From: Pyrrhosoma nymphula
Taxonomy: Eukaryota; Arthropoda; Insecta; Odonata; Coenagrionidae
NCBI GenBank assembly: GCA_963573305.1
Contig: OY754329.1
Location: 16,645,200-16,709,199, forward strand
Direction: 5' to 3'
DNA: 64,000 nt
The position numbers and the translations under genes were made by a program. Positions within the stretch are counted from its first letter, which is position 1. Each line of letters starts with the position of its first letter. Positions 46,718-59,200 of this stretch are shown here, in pieces. The notes under the pieces were generated by a model that did not search any database, was not told the DNA's origin, and worked only from the letters and a program-made list of their open reading frames with translations.

Positions 46718-46775
46718 CTGATGATGACGCCCTAAAGAGCGTTGAAACACGTGTTGTGTATTTCACAATAAATTT
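46718..46775 (+). ncRNA. Hammerhead ribozyme-like motif at the Penelope 3' repeat
   Basis: CTGATGA at 46718-46724, stem II GACGC...GCGTT, GAAAC at 46744-46748, stem III (ACAC...GTGT) with a 5-base loop, then the cleavage triplet GTA ending at 46760: all core parts of a type I hammerhead in the right order. Stem I pairs only partly (GTTG with CAAT, an internal loop, and a mismatch next to the core), so activity is uncertain. Hammerheads in Penelope-like element terminal repeats are known. Confidence 0.65.
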
Positions 46776-46924
46776 AAGTGGACAGTACAATTACTGTAGT
46801 TTTTATTTTAAAATAAGTGGTCGGAGTCAGAGCGGGAAATAAATTCAATTTCGAGCTCTGGCTCCAGCTCCAGCAAATATTTGGAGCCTCCGGGTAGCTC
46901 CAGCTCCAAAGCCCTGCTATTAGG

Positions 46925-49900
46925 AATCAGTATTTTAATGTAAGTTCACTCAAAGCTTTAATGTAGCCATTAACATCCTTATTAGATACTAAAGAGATGA
47001 TAAATATGCATGTATTAAATGGAAGCATCTTTTCCCATTTATCAAAAGAATGTGCCCTGCTAAGTGGCTGACCTCTAGCTCATGTAAAAATAATGTGCAG
47101 TTAAGCATAGTCTGGATCATCATTCCATGGTACGACTGTATTTACATATGTTTTTTGACAGGGTTGACATTACTAAGGAGTTTATAATCACGTTCAGACA
47201 TTCAAATGTGTCTTTGTGGAATTAACACTTTTATTTTCATGCTATGTATGTACTTTGGTCCAGTTTCTGCCTTTGTTATCAGTTACCTACCATTTTTGCA
47301 GACTTAGCACTCAAATGCTGATCACTTTCACTTGGTTCCCCTAGAGACTCACCACACATCTGTACTGAGCGCATACCTACTGAAGAGGAAAATAGTGCAG
47401 TCGTGCAACTTTACTTGTGTAGGCTTTACCAATAGGACACTGAATCCTTTCCTTGTAAACTTGCTTGTGGCAAACTTTCCAAGGAAACCCTTTCTAGCAT
47501 TGGCAGCTTCCCTCACATCTTGTGTCTGCTGTCAACTATTTGCTCATAGCAGTGATTTCACCAAAAAAAATTACTTGTTGAATTTACCAAAAACATGAAT
47601 ACAGAAGTGAATTTCTAGGTTTTTTGTTGATGACATACAATTTTTACTTGAAATTTTACATTCAATATTAATGACTGTAGGGTATAAACAGTTATTATAC
47701 CTCTGTTGATCTCTGTTGTTATGAACACATTTCATATTAATGTAATAGTAAACATGCAGTTACACTTAAGAAATTCAATTATGTTTTTGATAGAAGGGAC
47801 AAGTAATTTCTTTAGTGGAATTACTGCAATATTGATTGATCAAGGATGTATCGTGTGGAATAGGATCCCAATGCAAGGAATGATTGATTTTGCAGGCCTG
47901 ATGATTAGGGTCCCTGAAGGGTAGAATGGTATATCTCTCCTTTCTTCTCTTTGAAAATTCTTTCCATGTGGGCAAAATATTTGGTTCAAAAGGGACATAT
48001 AGCATTCTAAATGCAAAGACAAATCTTCAGTAGAAAATGCGATTTATTTGAATCTTTGCGTCTTCAGGTTATAAAACATTGGATCAACTCAAGGTGAAAT
48101 GAATGAACAGTTTTGTTGAAGATGCATATTATTAGTTTATTTCATATAAAATATGAAACATCTGTTCGAGTAACACACCAACACCTTAATAAACGATGTA
48201 AGTTTTCTTAAACATCATTTTTATTTGCCTAACTCATTTGAATCAATTTTTGAAAAGAAAACACATCTCTTTGCTCTCTTATGTCTTTTTATTTATGGTA
48301 AGAAACATACAATATTACTCCCAAAAAATTCTGTTAGAATCTCACGTTACAAGGACGATTATTAGCAGCTTTGCTATTTTTTAGGAAACTCATAAGCCCG
48401 GTAATTGTGTTGGTTGCTTATAGGAAGGAGGTTGGTTGAGGGGAAAGGAAAAAGGTTTCCTTGGGTAGAAAAGCTCAATCTAAATGACTTAAACAAAAAG
48501 CTTTGGAATTAGTTTGTAATCCCAAAGCTTCCGTTGTAATGAGTCAGTAGGGTTATTTTCTAAGATGTTGGTGAAAGGTGAAATAAATAATTGTGCTTAT
48601 ACATTGGGAATCTACTATTTTTGTGAGATATATATTTATATATATATGTATATTTCATATATATATATACACTGTATAAAACTGCTTTCTTTGACTCTAT
48701 CCAAAAGACCAAATAAAATACAAGGATTGAGTGAGTTCAATGAAGTCTTGTGCCATATGATTTAGGTTAAGTTTACATGTCACCCAAAAGAGAACTCTCC
48801 TCAAATTATGGCAGTTATTTAAACATATTTTTGTTATTTTCTTCTTAGTACACCAGTTCTTAGCTACCAATCTGGGTAACTCTACTTATCATATGGTAAA
48901 TCAAAATTTTTACTTGAGTCTGGCATCAAAACCAATACTTGCATAGTATATAATATATATTTATATATGTGTGTGTGTAGGTATATAAAGAAAATGACCA
49001 AGGTTATGTCTTCTACATGTTCTCCTTCCCGTTACTTTAGAATATATAGTGATGAGCAATTGTGCTCAAGTACCCCCCACCCCCAAATCCCAAACCCCTA
49101 AAAAATAAAGGCATTATTAAACAAAGCAATCAACAATTACATATTTTCTATATATTTTTTCTTTGACACACTCACACTCCTCATATAGTAAATTATGTTA
49201 AATTTATTATTTTTTCAGTAGTGAATTCAAACTTGACCAAAAAAACACCTTTTTTTCCCTTTTGAAAACAATGTACCTTTTGGATGTGTTTTAAGTGAAG
49301 GTTTATTATTGAATCACTTATCACTAGGTTTCTGGTAATATCAGTCGTTTTGAGTGTGTGTGTGTGTGCGTATTATTTTAATATGTTATTAAAGACTATC
49401 TCTTTCAATTTACTTTAGAATCTGCAATTCATTCTGGCACTGTGTCACCTTCCCTACCTCCTTTGGAGGGGATAGTGATATTTGTTTGTATTAGGGTAGA
49501 GGTATAAACCTTTGTATCCCTCTCGTCCCTCATCCACTGTCTCCCGTCTTCACTAATATTATTCCTAGCACCCATATCATAGCTCTCTCATCAACTCACA
49601 TGTCTTTCCTTTCTCTCTTCTTATGCATGTACATATATATATAATTCCACTGCCTCACTTAACTTTCACTCTCCAAAACAGTTGAACATATTCTCTAACT
49701 GTGAGCAGTTATATTTTTTCATTTTTATTAATTTAACAATATCTGCTTTAAATAGTTAGTGGCTCATGATTTTCTTTAGTTTAAAAACATTTTTAAATCT
49801 AGATTGACTGACTTTATATGAAGTGTTTAGGTGCAAGGGCAGTTATATAAAAGTGGGATTTTTATAATGAGCAGTTTGATTCTTTTCATTGATGAATACT

Positions 49901-52900
49901 CATGTGCTATCTCATGAGTGAAACAAATAGTACATGAGGGAAATTCAAGCGTAAGTGACAGAGTTTTTAAAAGAAGGGAAGGTTATTCATAAAAAGAGTA
50001 AGGGAATATGATAGATGTTATGTTATTCTTGTCGAGTGTCTCTGACTCATGTTCTAGTAGGAAAGAACTGTGCTATTTTTCATTCCTGCTGTTTATGATT
50101 GAGCAACAATTAATTGTGTATCGTAAAAAAAGACTTCTTGTTCATCATAGATTGCCTTTTAGACTATCTTTGTATCAACTATATAAGGGGTGAAAATCTA
50201 ACAATTGAATCTTCCTTAATGTTAAAATTATTGATTACAACAAATGTGTGTTTTACTCTCAAGGAACACTAGACATTATATGGTGGTTAATTCTTTCAAG
50301 ACGTGACAAGTTATATTTATGGTTAGCCTTTTCATTATGTAAGACAAAGTTTAACCTTTGTCGTTCAGTTTTGAAAGGTCTAACCATTTTCCTTTAAAGA
50401 TTTACCTCACCCACCTACCCTCCAGTTCTCATAAGCTGAAAGGTTGGAGTAAGAATTGAAATTAGAATGCGAGCTTTATTTAAAAAAAATTAGAGGTACC
50501 TATCCAAATTGTTTAGGAGGATTAACGTAAAGTTTTTTTTTGCATTTGCTGGTGTCTTACTAATTATGAGGTCAAATACAGATGCAATGGTTTGCTATCA
50601 CAGAAATATGCCAATTTACAAATGGTTACGTTTGGATATAAAGTACATATTTGATATGCAGTCACTAGCAGTGCCCTTTTATATGCTGGGTGAGGATACA
50701 AAACAAGAAATAGGTATGATCACAAATGAAAATGTGAAGTTATTTCACATAGTTTGGTAATTAGAATGAACTTTCTGATGATGGTAATTTATGTAGTTTG
50801 ATATCTTCCAAGTATTTGGGCATTAATGACTTATTAGTGCATTTGCAGTGGCATTGTCCTGAACTGGTTAAAGTGCTATAGGGCATTTCACAATTTCGGA
50901 GAGTCAAGAATTGGCAATATAAGTACTCTAACTGTATGCATACACAAAATCCGTGCAAATTTCTCTTAATAAATGTGAATGAAGAGTACTTGGCAAAATG
51001 ATTATCCCTATTTTTAAAAGTATTAATTAATATAAATTATTTATATTGAAACTGTAAATTTATAATATTTTGCATGGTAGCAAAATTGGCTACTTGAGCA
51101 CGTGATCATTTTTGGAAAATGTGGCTTTTCTCAAGTCTTAGCTGCAAAAACATTTTTCACTATAGATTCCGTGTTTTTTCATGAAAAACCATCATTTCAT
51201 TCTCATTATGACTTCGCCTGTTTTATTATCTATTGAATAGTAAGCCTAAAATATATCAGCAAATATAGGATTGAGAGTTAGGATTTTAGATAATAGCTAT
51301 GCTGTTAGAAATACGGTTTTCCATTTTCCTAAAGGAAGTCCTATTTTTTGTGAATAAAGTAAAAAAATACGCAAGATAGTAAATGGCGGTAAACAATGTA
51401 ATTGCCAGTTTGTTGCTTTTTGGTTATTTTTGGGATGTGGTGAACAGTAATCGCAATGGAGGAAGGTTGTTGGGTAGGAAATCACTTACTTGTTGAAAGG
51501 TAATTCATTAGTATAACCACCGCGTATGTCCGAACTTAAGTGTCCTTATCATAGTCTCTCATATGTGGACTACCATTGGCTTGCGCACTCATGCACTGAC
51601 CACACTCACACATAACGGAACCATAGTATCATCAACTACCATAATAATTAGTGTACATGTACATTGTACATTTGTCAACTGTTTTATATATAACATGTTA
51701 GTATAGCAAGCAAGGGAGCAATAGACTACTTATATATACCGCAGTGTGTTTGTGTGATGTTATGTGGTACTCACGAATACATACATAAGTGTACTCTAAA
51801 CACAAGTTTATTTACAATCATGCAGATCTCCACCTGGCAGGACTCTTTACTGCTCTAACTGCCATCGCTCTGCCATTTGTTTTTTTAAATGTGAGGTCCA
51901 CGGTGAATTTCATTATCTGATTGAATCATAAGGGCAATGGTTGGGCTGTGCAAAGCAATCAAAATAATATCTCTACTTTGCTAGACACCTTGATTTTTTC
52001 TCATTTGAAATATTATCACTTAAATAATTGTATCACTAGCATGGATGATGATATTCTTGTGACACGGCAGTGTCAGTTGGGATGATGGGCAGAGGGTGTG
52101 TGGGCGCGTATGTGTTGCTGTCTCTCTCTTGTCTTCTTCTTCTTCTTGTAAAGGTGCACAGTGTCCGGATTGCCACTCGCTTGCTTGGTCACTCATTCAC
52201 TCACCCTCCTCCTATCCCCCCAATCAATGTCACGTAGTCACCGTTCTTATTAAAAAATGAAGAGTTGCTTCAGAAGAGACTTCTTTTCCAATACCTCTCT
52301 TTACTCCTGCTCTGTGTATATGTATTTTATGCATATATTTCCACAAATATGGTTTCACATACGCACACACTTTTGCTTTTCCACACTGTCAACTAAGAAT
52401 ATTTACATATGTAGTTATGGCAAATCATTCAGTAGAAACCCATTATTTCAATATTAATATTATTACATCTTTTTATGACTTGGATTAACCAGACTAATGA
52501 TGACTCATATAGATTAAAGCATCGAAAGGACTTCTGATTGGTAAATAACTCTTTGTGTTGGAAACAAGCACGTGCATGAGGAAATATTTTGGTGCAAGCA
52601 AGAGTTGATTAAAACACCCTTGATCTCTTGGAATTTGATGCATAGGTATTGGTTCTCGTGGCTGCAAACTTCAATGGCCTAATGGTTGAGGCATTAGTTC
52701 AAACAAAAAAGTGTCTCAAATGCAATCATCAATTCCATTTTGAACAGCGTGAAGTTGCAATACAGAATTAATTAGGAATGTTAGGTCCTGTGATTCTGTC
52801 TTCATTTATCCTCCCAAAAACGAATAAACATACTGCATTTTGCATTTACACCTTATATATATAATCAACCTTGTTATTTTCAACCTTTTAACTTTTGCAT

Positions 52901-53974
52901 ACCTGAATATGTAAATTTTAATGGCAAGACTTGACATGTTTTTCAGGTACACACTCATAAAACACACCATCAGGCACACACAAATAATTACATGGGAGAC
53001 CATGATATACTCCTTTGTAACTTTGGTGCAACTGATTACATTGTATGCACTTTCATGCTATCATCATGAAGGAATATGTGTACAGACATATCCATTCAAT
53101 ATTGGCAGCATGGAATAAATCCTTTAATTCTTGCAAGAAAATGTTCACAAATTATGCTCTTGACATGTGTGGAAGCAGGCAAAAGAAACGTTTTAAAATG
53201 ATTGCTGGAAATGTATTTTGAATCATGTCCAACACCAGAATGTTATTTTTTTTCAAAATATTATCAAACAATGCAAAAACTGATTTTTTAATTACATACT
53301 TATTCTTAGTTAAATGCAAAATATTTTTCATTCGAAACAAAATATCAATCAGATATAGGCTTGTGCATACTACATGAAATAACCTGAATGTACAACTGTT
53401 TAAGAACACTGATTTTCTTTAAAAGTAGGCAGCGGTGGAGAGATGGCATTAATGATAAAATATTTTTCTGTGTTAGTGGAAGAATCATCTCTGACCTGAG
53501 TACCATTGAATTGCTTTAAGGTGTAAAAAAGTTTCTCAAAGTGCATCTTAATTTCAGTGGCCACCATATATTTGTCTCGACTGTCGAGAGCAAAGCAGAT
53601 TTTCCTGAGGAGTTTTCTCATTACAAGGACTGAGTCTTAAAACTTCTTGATGGGAATGGGCTGAAAATTTTCCTAGGATCTTGATATTTTTCTCCTGCAC
53701 CTTTCTTTCCAGGGTTTCTAATGCACTGATCTCACAATGCGTAAAAGTAAGGTGTTTTAAATGTATCACAAAAGTAAACCTCACTTTCAACATTAGGTAA
53801 TTGCAATAGTTTTTAGAATGCAGATTAGGAATCAAGAAAGTTGCATTCCTTCACTGTGTCCGCACTACAACCTCTCCGAAATATTTACAACCATCCACTC
53901 ATCTTTGTTTCAACTGTTATTATAATTCTAATCATACACTATTGCTTTATGACCTTCAATTGGCCCCCTCTATC
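46925..53974. other. Intergenic or long 3' UTR sequence downstream of Rdl
   Basis: AT-rich and notably poor in recognisable transposons, unlike the rest of the window. Short microsatellites: ATs near 48625-48670, TG near 48970 and 49350, CTT near 52130. No open frame with a known motif. Part may be the Rdl 3' UTR. Confidence 0.45.
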
Positions 53975-53980
53975 TTTATT
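53975..53980 (-). terminator. Candidate Rdl polyadenylation signal
   Basis: First good AATAAA on the minus strand (CAATAAAG context), about 600 bases downstream of the Rdl stop codon. Arthropod Rdl transcripts can have much longer 3' UTRs, so this is only the nearest candidate. Confidence 0.3.
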
Positions 53981-54284
53981 GACAGCTTTTTCTCAAAATT
54001 AAACATTTTTGTACGCACTTCCCAAAAAGAGTTGATTAAACTACCACATTTTTGTAAGTAACGTGACGTTAGCGCCGTAACAACCGTTTTTTCCTGAACC
54101 GAAACCCACCTCTCTTTTGCGAGGGGGAAGAGTCCTAATCGAAATTTTCAAATCGTATAAACGTTTTCTTCTCCTGGGCCTTAGTCGCCGTGCGCGTTGA
54201 TTCCCAGGCCCACTTGGAACACAGGGCAGTCCATTCGTAGACGGGGGGGGCCCTTCTTCTTTGTTTTATGGAAGGGGAAAAGTA

Positions 54285-54330
54285 AGAAATATATATGTAT
54301 GTATGTATGTATATATATATATATGTATAA
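54285..54330. repeat. TATG/TA microsatellite in the Rdl 3' flank
   Basis: Runs of atgt and at units about 260 bases beyond the Rdl stop codon, probably inside its 3' UTR. Confidence 0.7.
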
Positions 54331-54578
54331 CAGTCCGAAGGGGTGGGGTGGGGGGTGGGTAAGTGGGAGCGTAGGGGAGGAGGAGGAGGAGGGGGGGTAC
54401 CTACATGCATAGGATCGGGCCGAGGGGGGTGGAGAGGGAGGGGTTGGGGGGTGGGGGTTGGGGGAGGAGAGAGGCGTCCCCGCTCCTCTGCCGCTTCCGC
54501 CGCCTCCGCTGCCTCCGCCGCCTCCCCCTTCTCCTCCTCCTTTCCGTGTTTTCCGTCTCCGCTGTCGCTCGCCTCCGC

Positions 54579-55106
54579 TCACTTGTCCTCCTCCAGGAGG
54601 ACGAGGTCGTCCGCCACGACGTCGCTGATGTGCAGGTAGATGATCCAGTACATGAGGTTGAAGCAGACGAAGCAAACGGGGAACACGATGCGCGAGTACT
54701 TGTCTATGTCGGAGGGCGTGATGCCGTACAGCTTGTTGATGTCCTTGCCAGGGGGCAGGAGATGGGGGCCGCCCCCACCAGAACCGCCCCCGGCCCCCGG
54801 GGGCGGTGGGGGCGCGACAGCCTGGGGCGGCATCGAAGGGGGCAGGCCCCCGCCGAGGCCGCCCCCGCCCCCACCCACCCCCAGCGGGTGGTGGTGGTGG
54901 TGGTGATGGTGATGGTGGCCCCCGACCCCCGGGGGGCCGTGGTGGTGGGGCGGAGGCCCCATGCCCCCGCCCGGCCCCACCACCATGCCCCCCCCGCCGC
55001 CCGGGCCCGCCTCCTCGTCCCCGCCCCGGCCCCCGCCGTTCACCGTGCTCTCCAGGGTTCCCCCCTTGGAGTGGGCCTTCGGGTCGTGCACCTTGAAACG
55101 CACCTC
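54579..55106 (-). CDS. Rdl: GABA-gated chloride channel subunit RDL, last coding exon: loop, TM4, stop
   Basis: After acceptor TTCTGTTCCAG the exon reads EVRFKVHDPKAHSKGGTLE, a strictly conserved RDL block. A long low-complexity part of the M3-M4 loop follows, rich in Gly, Pro and His and including ten consecutive His. Then come DINKLYGITPSDIDKYSRI, TM4 (VFPVCFVCFNLMYWIIYL) and a C-terminus ending VVADDLVLLEEDK before TGA (54581-54579). The exon is 176 codons including stop and joins 62894-63087 in phase 0 across a 7.8 kb intron, giving APKQT-EVRFKV. The frame is open further upstream with a second partial resemblance (RGCS, then LLFQEVRF) to a longer Drosophila form, so an alternative acceptor is possible. 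The GC-rich DNA here creates open frames of more than 300 codons on both strands, which are shadows. Confidence 0.96.
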   Translation of the reverse strand, partial: EVRFKVHDPKAHSKGGTLESTVNGGGRGGDEEAGPGGGGGMVVGPGGGMGPPPHHHGPPGVGGHHHHHHHHHHPLGVGGGGGGLGGGLPPSMPPQAVAPPPPPGAGGGSGGGGPHLLPPGKDINKLYGITPSDIDKYSRIVFPVCFVCFNLMYWIIYLHISDVVADDLVLLEEDK

Positions 55107-55779
55107 CTGGAACAGAAGGGAGCGGGCACTCACAAGGGGGCACTGCCGACCATGCAATGCACTCGAACACCCACGCACCATTATTTCGAGATCCCTCTGT
55201 GTGGCAAAGGATCACCTAACCCAGCGCCCTCCTTCGTGTCTATTGATTATTTTTGTAGCTTCACGCCATTAATTGCCGAACCCAGGTACTTCAGTCTATG
55301 GCCCAGTGCTCTCCTCGTTGAAACGACATGCCTTTGCCAAAGGAGGTGGATAGAGAAACGCCGAGTTTTAAATCATCAAGCGCCATAGTTTTGATATATA
55401 ATCAGGATCAATCCATCAGTGGAAATCTAATGAAATGGATTCTCTGGACTAAGCCAACTTGTTGAGATGTATCTACGTAATGAATTATTCTAAAAGTTAT
55501 GTGACTACTACTACTCATAATCACAACCATTGCATGGCTCGCTGTTGCATATTTTTGTTTTTATAATAGAGGCTAATGAAACATTAGGCCTAGAGTCAGT
55601 AAAAGGAAACCTTAACTATTTTTGCCTCCAGTTCGTTTAACTTTGAAAATAAAACTTTCTGGACTTCGGACGTTACCAACATAGAAATTGACTCGCTGTG
55701 ATAATTTTTGTCTTCTTTCTCTATACTAATTTTACATTCACCTTACGTGCCACCGCTAGAGTAATTCATAATTGGGTAT
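55107..55779. other. Rdl intron sequence
   Basis: Immediately upstream of the last Rdl exon on the minus strand. Apart from the acceptor and its pyrimidine tract nothing is recognised. Confidence 0.5.
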
Positions 55780-56230
55780 TCTACAAACTGATTGGTAGGT
55801 TTTTGGACATTTCTTACTTCCCAATTTCTGGGACATCTTTCCATTTCGCTTCAAATAACTTGCTCACCATCAGCTCTTCTTTTGAGTTCTTCAAACTCTC
55901 TTTTGTCGTCTAAAATTCCTATCCTCTTCCACGCCTCCGCGGCATTATCCCCTCTGTAACCCTTTTTAAATATCCTTCACCTCTCACCAAGTCGGCTATC
56001 CCAATTTTTCTGTCTTCTCCGAATCTCCGCCGCCAGCCTCATTTTACTAACCCACTATCTTCAGCACCTCCTCGTTCGTCTTCCTCGCCAACCTGCTCAC
56101 CCTCTGCATTCTCCTCCAAACCCACATCTCAAATGCCCCTCTATATGATTTCTCCTCCGCGATGACTAAGTTTCCAACTCGTACAGAACCTCGGTGTTAT
56201 TTGACTTGGTTATTAGACTATTAGTTGTTA
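55780..56230 (-). mobile_element. LINE A 3'-end fragment
   Basis: Minus-strand translation gives MWVWRRMQRVSRLARKTNEE and VLKIVG with flanking decayed sequence, same family as 3590-3765 and 4990-8560. In the Rdl intron. Confidence 0.7.
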
Positions 56231-59200
56231 TTAGTTACACGGTGTTATTAGATTATTAGTTGTAACCAAAATTTTCTTTACGTCTCTCCTCAGAACGCCC
56301 TCATAAATTTCCTTCTTTTCGAAAACGATTCCTTGGCTAGGGCAATACTGCATCCGATTTCAATACCACTGAAGCCATTCTGCAAGAGAGAACCGCGCAA
56401 ATTGTTAAAGTAAACAATCAAGCGATCATTATAATCATCAGTGGCATCCCAGCCGAGCGAAGACGAAACCATTGAGTAATAATGACATTTCGCAACAATC
56501 GATTCCATTCTAGTATTTCCCTTCTGTTCTCGAATACTTTCAGTGACCAGCGAGGCGAATACTTTCTCCCCGTTCTCCTCACTCCGCCCATTCTCTCCTG
56601 CCTCCCTCTGCGAAACGGCAGTCAACCGTTTTCGTTCCCCCCTTGTCATCCCCCGCCCTCTCTCCTCCCCACGCCCCAACCGACCGACCCCCTCCCCCCC
56701 GGCACCTCTCTCTCCCTTCTCCACCTCACACTCTCCACCCGCATTGCGGTCTTTACCTGCACGGTAGTTACCCCCACCCATCTGGAAGACGAAATCAAGT
56801 TGTTGATATTACGGCTGGGTGCGCCAGCTTTATTGAGATTTTTGCCCCACCTGTTTTGTAGGTATTAGTTCGTCTTGGCCGACCAGTTCCGCGAAATTGT
56901 AGCGGGAGCGAACACATTGGAGAGGTTATTACGGAGGCGAATGCAATAATTTTCCTTCGCCTCGCCAATTACACTTTCAACACTTAATCTTTAGAACTGG
57001 GGGTGCTCCCTTCGTATACGTAATCTCGCACTTCTAACTCTAGATTATTGTGACATAGAATGTGAAGGTGTCGCACTAGGATAAAATGCAAAGTCGCTAC
57101 ATTCTGTGCATGTTGGGATCCTGCAATGCTTGATCAGAGTTCATCACTGAATATGATTTTTGAAATCAAATGTGGTATACTAATTTTCAATTAATTTTAG
57201 TTGTATTTTTTGAGGTGTTTTAACTCTCTACTAAAGTTTGATCACTCGGAGCGAGAAAAATAATGATGGTATTATTAATTACTGATTATATAATATCAGG
57301 GTTTGGATCAGAGATCCTTCGTTCTCATTGGCGCTATCGTAGTCCAAAACGCAAAAAGCTCTATAAGAGCTGTGCTAACAGCTAAGCACTTCATCTGTTA
57401 AAGCTAGCGATGTAATACATCTGTAAAAATTCGAAGTATGGTGATCACGTTCTTCGCTCTCATGAGAGTAACTGACAAATGACAATAACGCGAGCGCACG
57501 CGTTATTGAGAATGAGGATGGCGCCCCTGATTTCTGTCTGATGTACATGTATACATTTTAAAGCTACAGTGAATGTAGCTTAGAGCGTGACGACCCCTCA
57601 AGGGCCAGTGGATGGGTTCTTTGATTTGTGGATCTTACTTCCATCGTTGAAATTGATGAGCATTGAACGCATTTCCTCTCTTTGTGACCATTCGATCTAC
57701 CGTAAGATTATAAAATAATTAATCACATCGAAGAATTTGATTTTCATAAAAATAATTTTATCAGGACCTCCGCATCTTTGCTATAGCTTCCAAGTTTTCT
57801 AACATCTCTATGTAATAAAGGAGAAAGTGCGTTATGTGTGTGTGTGTTTGGATGTTCGAAATGTTTAGCCACTTCCTGGTGTCGGACACCCATTAACTTA
57901 CACTCAAATTAATCGTTTTGATGAGCTGACTTAATAAAAAATGCCAAACGTTTGTTTACTTAAAATATGTTAACTTATTTATGTATTTATATATATTATT
58001 CAGTGACCCCCATAAGAAAAAAACGTAAATTTGGTTTCGTTCAGACCTTTTTTCATTTGCAAAATATAATTAGAAGTACAAGTCGTACGAAATCGGGATA
58101 AGTACCATTAGAAAAAAATTGATTAGAGATTCTTATTTTTATAACTGAATGCTGTTTTCCAGTCGAAATTGTGAAAAATTTAATAAAATGTCGATCGATA
58201 TTTAGCAGACTTTCTGTATATTTGAGTCGTCGTCCCTATAACGACCATGCAAAATTATTACTGAAGCCGAGATTCCGTATATTTATTTTCACTCTAAACT
58301 AATTAAGGAATAAACAAATGACAAACAAAGTAAGTGTGATAAACTTTTTAAAATATACTTAACTAAATTTCTCACGCAGTATTTTTACGGTAATTGTGAT
58401 TACCATATGAAATACAAAATACACTCAACTTAACTTACTACGACTTAACTACAAGAACCAGAGGAAGCACGTGATATCAAAGACGAGCGAAAATTGTTAT
58501 AACCGTGAACAATAATTTAATGGGATTGTTTTTACACAATAAAATTTACTCTCATAGCAAAAGATTTGATTCGATGCAAGGGTTTCTAATTTTCCCTTTA
58601 TTAAGGTGTATTTTTCACCTCATCCTCTCCATGGGCGGAAAATTAATTGTTTATGGTACACTTAATGGTATTTGCAATTTGCACGTCACATCAAGGGGAT
58701 AATTTTTACCTTATGAAACAGTTTTCATTTTTTCTTCTTCCCGTTGAACTTTAACGGGTACCCTCTACTAGTATTTAATGAATGCCACTGCCAGCAGCAC
58801 CTTTACGTGGAGATCCGCGATTCTTTTGTGCCATTTCGTTTATATTTGCTCAGGAGAATAGATGACGAATTAATTTGTAATAAATGATCGTTATCAGTGA
58901 TCTGAGACCTATTTAATGTCATTATTGCATGTACAATACTTAAAAACTTTTTTACTGTTATTTATAATCAGAATTATTGTAGACGAAGACTCCTAAGCTG
59001 TTTGAATCATAACCAGTCCTTACTGTGGATTCTCAGCGGAACCCTTATTTTATTTAGAATTAAAGAACAACCTGCAAATCGGTTTACTTTTATGTACATA
59101 CGTTGCTGTCACAAAATGCCAGCTATAAATGGTATTTGACAAATGAACACCAATGAGGACATCGTAAGGGTTTATGAACGCTAAAACACTTTCTCTCTCT

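Larger units (their letters stand above)
43921..46813 (+). mobile_element. Penelope-like element, apparently full ORF, with terminal direct repeats
   Basis: Direct repeats of about 79 bases flank the element: 43921-43999 and 46734-46813, both beginning aaagagcgttgaaacacgtg. They differ by one substitution and one single-base indel. Between them is one uninterrupted 775-codon ORF. The 5' repeat copy lacks the part before aaagagc that the 3' copy has, a partial 5' terminal repeat as is usual for Penelope-like elements. The near identity of the repeats and the open frame suggest a recent insertion. I could not identify a clean target duplication. Confidence 0.88.
42104..46916. mobile_element. 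hAT-like element hosting a MITE and a Penelope-like element
   Basis: Left end cagggctttggagct at 42104 and right end agctccaaagccctg ending at 46916 are inverted copies. The octamers outside them, ctatcagg (42096-42103) and ctattagg (46917-46924), match at seven of eight bases, as for an old hAT target duplication. Both ends are rich in gctcc/ggagc repeats. Without the insertions at 43278-43580 and 43921-46813 the element would be about 1.6 kb. I see no intact transposase in what remains. Confidence 0.65.

Noticed and set aside
54181..55388. Open frames of 344 (minus) and 327 (plus) codons
   Set aside because: They overlap the Rdl last exon in other frames or strand, have low-complexity Gly/Pro/Arg composition and no motif. 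GC-rich coding DNA explains them.
56290..56868. Frames of 128-163 codons on both strands
   Set aside because: They come from a pyrimidine-rich stretch in the Rdl intron. The composition is low-complexity and no domain is visible.
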